Source: Rodentolepis nana (lineage: Eukaryota; Platyhelminthes; Cestoda; Cyclophyllidea; Hymenolepididae). Taken from it: 64,000 nt of DNA. Below the pieces are notes generated by a model. The model saw only the letters and a list, made by a program, of their open reading frames with translations. It was not told where the DNA came from and made no database searches. Shown piece after piece: positions 60,201 to 64,000 of the stretch. Numbering within the stretch: the first letter of the stretch is position 1; every line of letters starts with the position of its first letter. The position numbers and the translations under genes were made by a program. The stretch lies in assembly GCA_900617975.1 (NCBI GenBank), contig UZAE01012015.1, positions 45,167 to 109,166 on the forward strand. Direction: 5' to 3'.

Positions 60201-61057
60201 GTTTTTTATTTTATATTGACTTTCACTTTTCATACACTCCAGAGTTTCATTGTCACTTGTTACATTTGTGTCGGCTTTTGTCTTAGGGAGTTCTACTTCT
60301 CTTGCCTCAAGTTTTTGTCAAGAGAGCTCCTCCTGCTATGAGTTATCTGCTAAAATTAGGCGAAACGTATCCCGTTACACAGTTCTAATTGTGCCTAACT
60401 TGAGTGGAAATCTCCAATTGCTCTTCAATCTTCTAACCGTACCTTGATGAAGTTGGCAATTAATCACATTGGTTTGAGAATGTTATCCATTTCAGGTTTC
60501 GCGATTTATTGTTTGACACTGTGAGTATCCTCTTTAGCAGTAATAGTAAGCACTAATTAAGTGTCATAACATAGATTTACTTTAAAAGTTATGGGTGGGG
60601 GACAATAAGGGCCAATGTTGTAAAGTGATCATTTTTGTTAATGCTTTCGCTTATTTAACCGTCTACTAATTTCTCTTGAAATTTAACCAGCTTAAAGCGC
60701 TGTTTGCATTCTCAATAAGAGTAGCTTTGCTTTTTCTACGTTACGAAAGTGCAACTTAATACAAAACGTTACTTGCAATTAACTTCATTTCATAAATGTC
60801 AGAAGAAAGCAAATTATTTAATCGCATGTCTTTCAATTCCTCTTTCTCTAACGATGAATTGAACTGAGGCATCGAGTTTCTTTCCATTCTGCCCTTCATC
60901 ACAACTTGTAAACTTTGGAAGGAACAGGAAACCATTCAATCAATAATCCTTCTTCTTGGTTGATGATGAGGTTACTGCTACTGCTACTGCTACTTAAATG
61001 GCATGGGCAAGCTTAAATCAAAAGTAATCAGTTGGAAATTTTTTTAAAAATCTATTA
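57201..61057. other. pyrimidine-rich stretch with unassembled open frames
   Basis: GC content rises at 58.1-60.5 kb and the + strand is pyrimidine-rich, as in the introns of TDP1. Open frames at 58625-59035 (136 codons), 59885-60106 and 60250-60447 match no family I know. A 25-nt exon-like piece lies at 60496-60520. An ACTGCT repeat lies at 60975-60995. It may be intron or 5' region of a plus-strand gene that leaves the window. Confidence 0.3.
57437..57461 (+). other. potential G-quadruplex tract
   Basis: GGGGG, A, GGGGGGGG, CGT, GGG, A, GGGG: four or more G runs with very short loops. Confidence 0.6.
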
Positions 61058-61066
61058 TTTCCTTTA

Positions 61067-61468
61067 GTGTTTCTTGCTTGCTTGACGGCCTATTTGATAG
61101 ATCAATACCTACATTGGGACATTATTGGAAAATATTCAAAAACTTTCGACAAATATCACAATGAACAAAGTGAATTGCCTAAAACACAAACTAAAGTAGT
61201 CATGTTAAATGAAAATTTGAATACATTAGACAACCTTTGGTTGACAGGGGTGTGCAATAGACTTGCCTCCACGTGGTGCACCTGGTTAGCGTATGCACAT
61301 ATGGCAAAGAAGTCGATCAACCAGCAGCTGACTTCAAACTACCATGACCGGACTGTGTGCCATATTCCACCACTTCCACAGTACTCGCTTTACCTTTTCT
61401 TCACATATGCGGCTGTCTCATTTACATCTGTGAATCACTCTCTTGTTCCTCCTCTTGACGTTTTGTAA
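61067..61468 (+). other. open frame running from unique sequence into a SINE
   Basis: The frame opens just after a good acceptor (TTTCCTTTAG at about 61067). It encodes about 60 residues of protein-like unique sequence (LIDQYLHWDIIGKYSKTF, ELPKTQTKVVMLNENLNT), then about 70 residues of SINE-derived sequence to a stop. There is no ATG at its head. It could be a host exon cut by the insertion, or chance. Confidence 0.2.
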
Positions 61469-61558
61469 CTTTAAAATTCCTTCCCTCTGTGAAGCCCGAA
61501 GGCAGCTAAAGGGCTAATGATAACTATCATAAAGCCTGCCATTTGATATTAATTATTT
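61247..61558 (+). mobile_element. SINE-like element, copy 6
   Basis: Full-length family member in plus orientation: GGGGTGTGCAATAGAC to CCTGCCATTTGATATTAATT. Flanks share only a weak, gapped similarity (ACAACC and GACA), so the target duplication is uncertain. The tail is degraded. Confidence 0.85.
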
Positions 61559-63607
61559 AAACAACCACATCGACATTATATTCCACTGGAACAAAATAGG
61601 TACCGTGGTGAACATTTTTGAGCGAATAGTTAAAATGTTTTTCTTTGGCTACACTTTACCCACAATCAATTAGGTTAATGGTTCATGCAAAAAAGCGACT
61701 TTAGCAGCAATTTTAGTCCCCTCCTGCCCCTATCTGTCATGTCATGTCATGTCAAACATGTGCCTTACGACTTGATCGATATGATCCCAACGATAGGTAA
61801 GACGACCACCCACAAGTATTGGTCTAGATATGAGGTTGGAAAGTTTGAGAATAGAACTAAGCACAGGGAGAAGGTAACACTGTTCTTTAGATTTAAAGTA
61901 CATAAAATGTTTTGTTCTTCTTGGTGGAACGAGGGGCGGGGTTCACATGATTATATATCCTGTTTAAGTTCAAAGAAGGCTCTTTGGACCTATCTTTGAA
62001 AGTACTTTTAAATTCAACTGTGGTTCTGAGGGATAAGCGGAACTTCTACCAATATATCCTAAGCATAACCCGAGGAATATCGATATCCCGTTTCCTAAGA
62101 TATGTCGTAGGTGATCTTTGCAAGAATCATAACCGGCTTTCATAATGCCTTCTTCTCTTCCCCTCCCCTCTCCCTCTTCAAACCATCTTTGTATTATTTA
62201 TTTGTTAGAGTTACATATTCCCCTTAAAGGGCTCTGGAAGGTTAATAGGTTTGTTCCAGATGGAAATTATTATTCATAGCAATCTCAATATGTTGGAAGT
62301 ACACAAACCGGAAAATGTACATATTGACTTCTAAAGTGAAATAATTTGAAACGAACTTGAAAATTTGTTTTCTTGGAAAGGCCATTATTAAGCGTTAAAT
62401 AATATTTTAAACCAACCAGAACATTTCCCAAAAATACCGCCATTTTGCTCACATTTACAGTCATGTGCGATAATCTCCAACAGGAAATAGCATCTTTGAT
62501 GGAAACTTTCTACTGTAACTTCTACTTCCATCTTGATCTTGATCTTTTGAGGTTCATATCTCCTTCCAGGGTGCAGGGAATGACAGGCTTTAACTTAATT
62601 AAGGATAATCTCCGCATAGGGAAGAAAATGTAGTTGAATTTTAGCCTCGCACTTGAGTGCTTGAGAGATATTTCTCAATTTCGAACAGTGAAGATAGTAT
62701 CAAGCAACAGTGGTTGGTATTTGAAAACAACTAAAGTGACATTGAGATGGGAAAAGTCAAACGGGAGAACGTTGAAGTAAAGTTAAGTAAACAAAACGAT
62801 TTTAAGTTAAAAAGTGGGAATTCCTTCTCTGCTTTAACTTACTTTCTGTAATTGTCAAACAATAAAGCAAATGGTCGTTTAATGTGGAAATTGCTGCTAA
62901 TTTTGTATATAACATTTAAACTGTGTTATCAAAAATTATAGATGCCAAAAATAGCTAAGTAGACGAAACGCGATTACCAGAAGAAGGCTATCGTTTCGGG
63001 AATAGTGGCGTTGTCTGTTTTGATTTTTGCAATTGAGAAAAAGACCCAATAGGATTAGAGTAAAGAGAATTTGCGAAATGTGAGTTCAAATCAATATGCA
63101 CTTTCGTATGTTATTTGAATTCTTTATTCATTGAGGAAAATAAGTACATTTCTAGCACCAGTTAGAGAAAGCTCATTTTATGAGTAATTTTAAAATGTGT
63201 ATACGATACTGTATAAGAAAATTTGAGCTTTCACTACCAACTCTTTCCCGTTGATCTTGTAGTCAAGGTGGAATCCTCCAATTTTTTGAAATAGGTGACT
63301 CATTTATGGTTTATCCAATTCCCCTAGCATTCATTAATTTTTTAAATTAAAATGGCTTGAATGGTGCTTAAATGTTAAGTGGAGCTAGTTCAGAGGAAAG
63401 TGGAAAGTGGAAGGTGTTATAGAGCCACCTGATTTATTTTTGGGATTTCATTGTTCGTTTATGTGAGCTTGGCATTGTAATGCTTAAGAAATATTATATT
63501 TCTATTAAACAAACTTGGAGGCCTATCTTCTAGTTTCCGGCTAGATCTTCGAAATTTTTGACGCGTTAAATATTAGCTGAAGCGGATTATGGCTTTTTGA
63601 AACTGGT
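61559..63607. other. stretch with weak exon-like pieces
   Basis: There is a donor-like AACGATAG|GTAAGA at 61796/61797 after an open stretch. A pyrimidine tract lies at about 62155-62180. A short ORF after an acceptor lies at 62463-62633 (56 aa, MCDNLQQEIASLMETFYC and following). None is recognised and none links to another with matching phases. Confidence 0.3.
62463..62633 (+). other. short ORF after a splice acceptor, unknown
   Basis: An ATG stands two bases after CATTTACAG, and the frame is open for 56 codons to TAG. The start is protein-like (NLQQEIASLMETFY). It is too short and isolated to call a gene. Confidence 0.15.
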
Positions 63608-63959
63608 AAATTTTACAAAACAGGGGTGTGCGATAGACTTACCTCCACGTGGTGCACCCTGGGCAACGTATACTCATACGGCAAAAAGTCTATTAACTGG
63701 CAGTTGACTTCTGACTTCAAACTACCATAACCCCACTGGATGCCATATTCTACCACTTCCACAGTAATCGTCCTACCTTTTCTCTGCCTTTGTGTCTGTC
63801 TCTTTTACAACTGTAAACCACTCTTCTGTTCCCCATCCCTCGACTTTCTGTCTACTTTGATGTTCCTTCCCCCTGTGAAGCCCGAAGTCAGCTAAAGGGC
63901 TAATGATAACTATCAAAACGCCTGCCATTTGAAATAAATAAATAAAATTTTACAAAACA
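63608..63959 (+). mobile_element. SINE-like element, copy 7, with perfect 15-bp target duplications
   Basis: The body is 63623-63944 (322 bp), GGGGTGTGCGATAGACTT to GAAATAAATAAATA. It is flanked by a perfect 15-bp direct repeat AAATTTTACAAAACA (63608-63622 and 63945-63959). This is the best-preserved copy and the best reference for the family. It is non-coding, with a pyrimidine-rich middle and an AAAT-type tail. Confidence 0.9.
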
Positions 63960-64000
63960 TGTGGATGGAGTTTCCGTTTAGTCAATTCTGAGTTGATTTA

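Noticed and set aside
24239..63959. The dispersed repeat as an LTR or MITE family
   Set aside because: There are no terminal direct or inverted repeats. Its 13-15 bp target duplications and A-rich tail fit retroposition.
1..64000. tRNA, rRNA or spliced-leader RNA genes
   Set aside because: I found no cloverleaf or conserved rRNA sequence by eye. A covariance-model scan would be needed to exclude them.

Overview
This is nuclear DNA from an animal. It is AT-rich, with spliceosomal introns, AATAAA poly(A) signals, a mariner transposon and a dispersed SINE-like repeat. The introns fall into a short class (35 nt and 64-80 nt) and a long class (0.3-3.5 kb). I take that, with the divergent but complete TFDP and TDP1 genes, to suggest a flatworm, possibly a tapeworm. 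That assignment is inference; nothing in the window names the species.

Layout. Positions 1-11,300 hold no gene I can support. The + strand there is visibly purine-rich up to about 9.66 kb. A small possible membrane-protein gene (11,312-11,557, minus) lies head to head with TFDP (11,797-15,641, plus, 8 coding exons, 722 aa), the DP partner of E2F. About 200 bp after the TFDP poly(A) signal, TDP1 starts (15,939-31,823, plus, 14 coding exons, 505 aa). TDP1 is tyrosyl-DNA phosphodiesterase 1. Both catalytic HKN triads are intact, and it carries an N-terminal PAR-binding zinc finger (PBZ). Its 5' introns are tiny and its 3' introns long. One long intron uses a GC-AG splice pair and hosts a full-length mariner whose transposase has two frameshifts. 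Other introns hold a SINE copy, a G-rich tract, an unclassified repeat pair and an antisense ORF.

From 32 kb to the end the window is mostly non-coding. A two-exon RING-H2 gene lies on the minus strand (41,632-42,806, 142 aa). Seven copies of one roughly 0.3 kb SINE-like element lie between 24 kb and the right end. Three have target-site duplications of 13-15 bp, two perfect and one with a single mismatch. From about 57 kb the + strand is pyrimidine-rich and holds a few exon-like pieces that I could not assemble into a gene.

How the genes relate. TFDP acts with E2F on S-phase transcription. TDP1 repairs topoisomerase I-DNA adducts and other 3' blocks. Their close, same-strand spacing allows co-transcription with trans-splicing, which is unproven here. 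The most interesting single feature is the PBZ finger built into TDP1, which would give the enzyme its own poly(ADP-ribose) reader.
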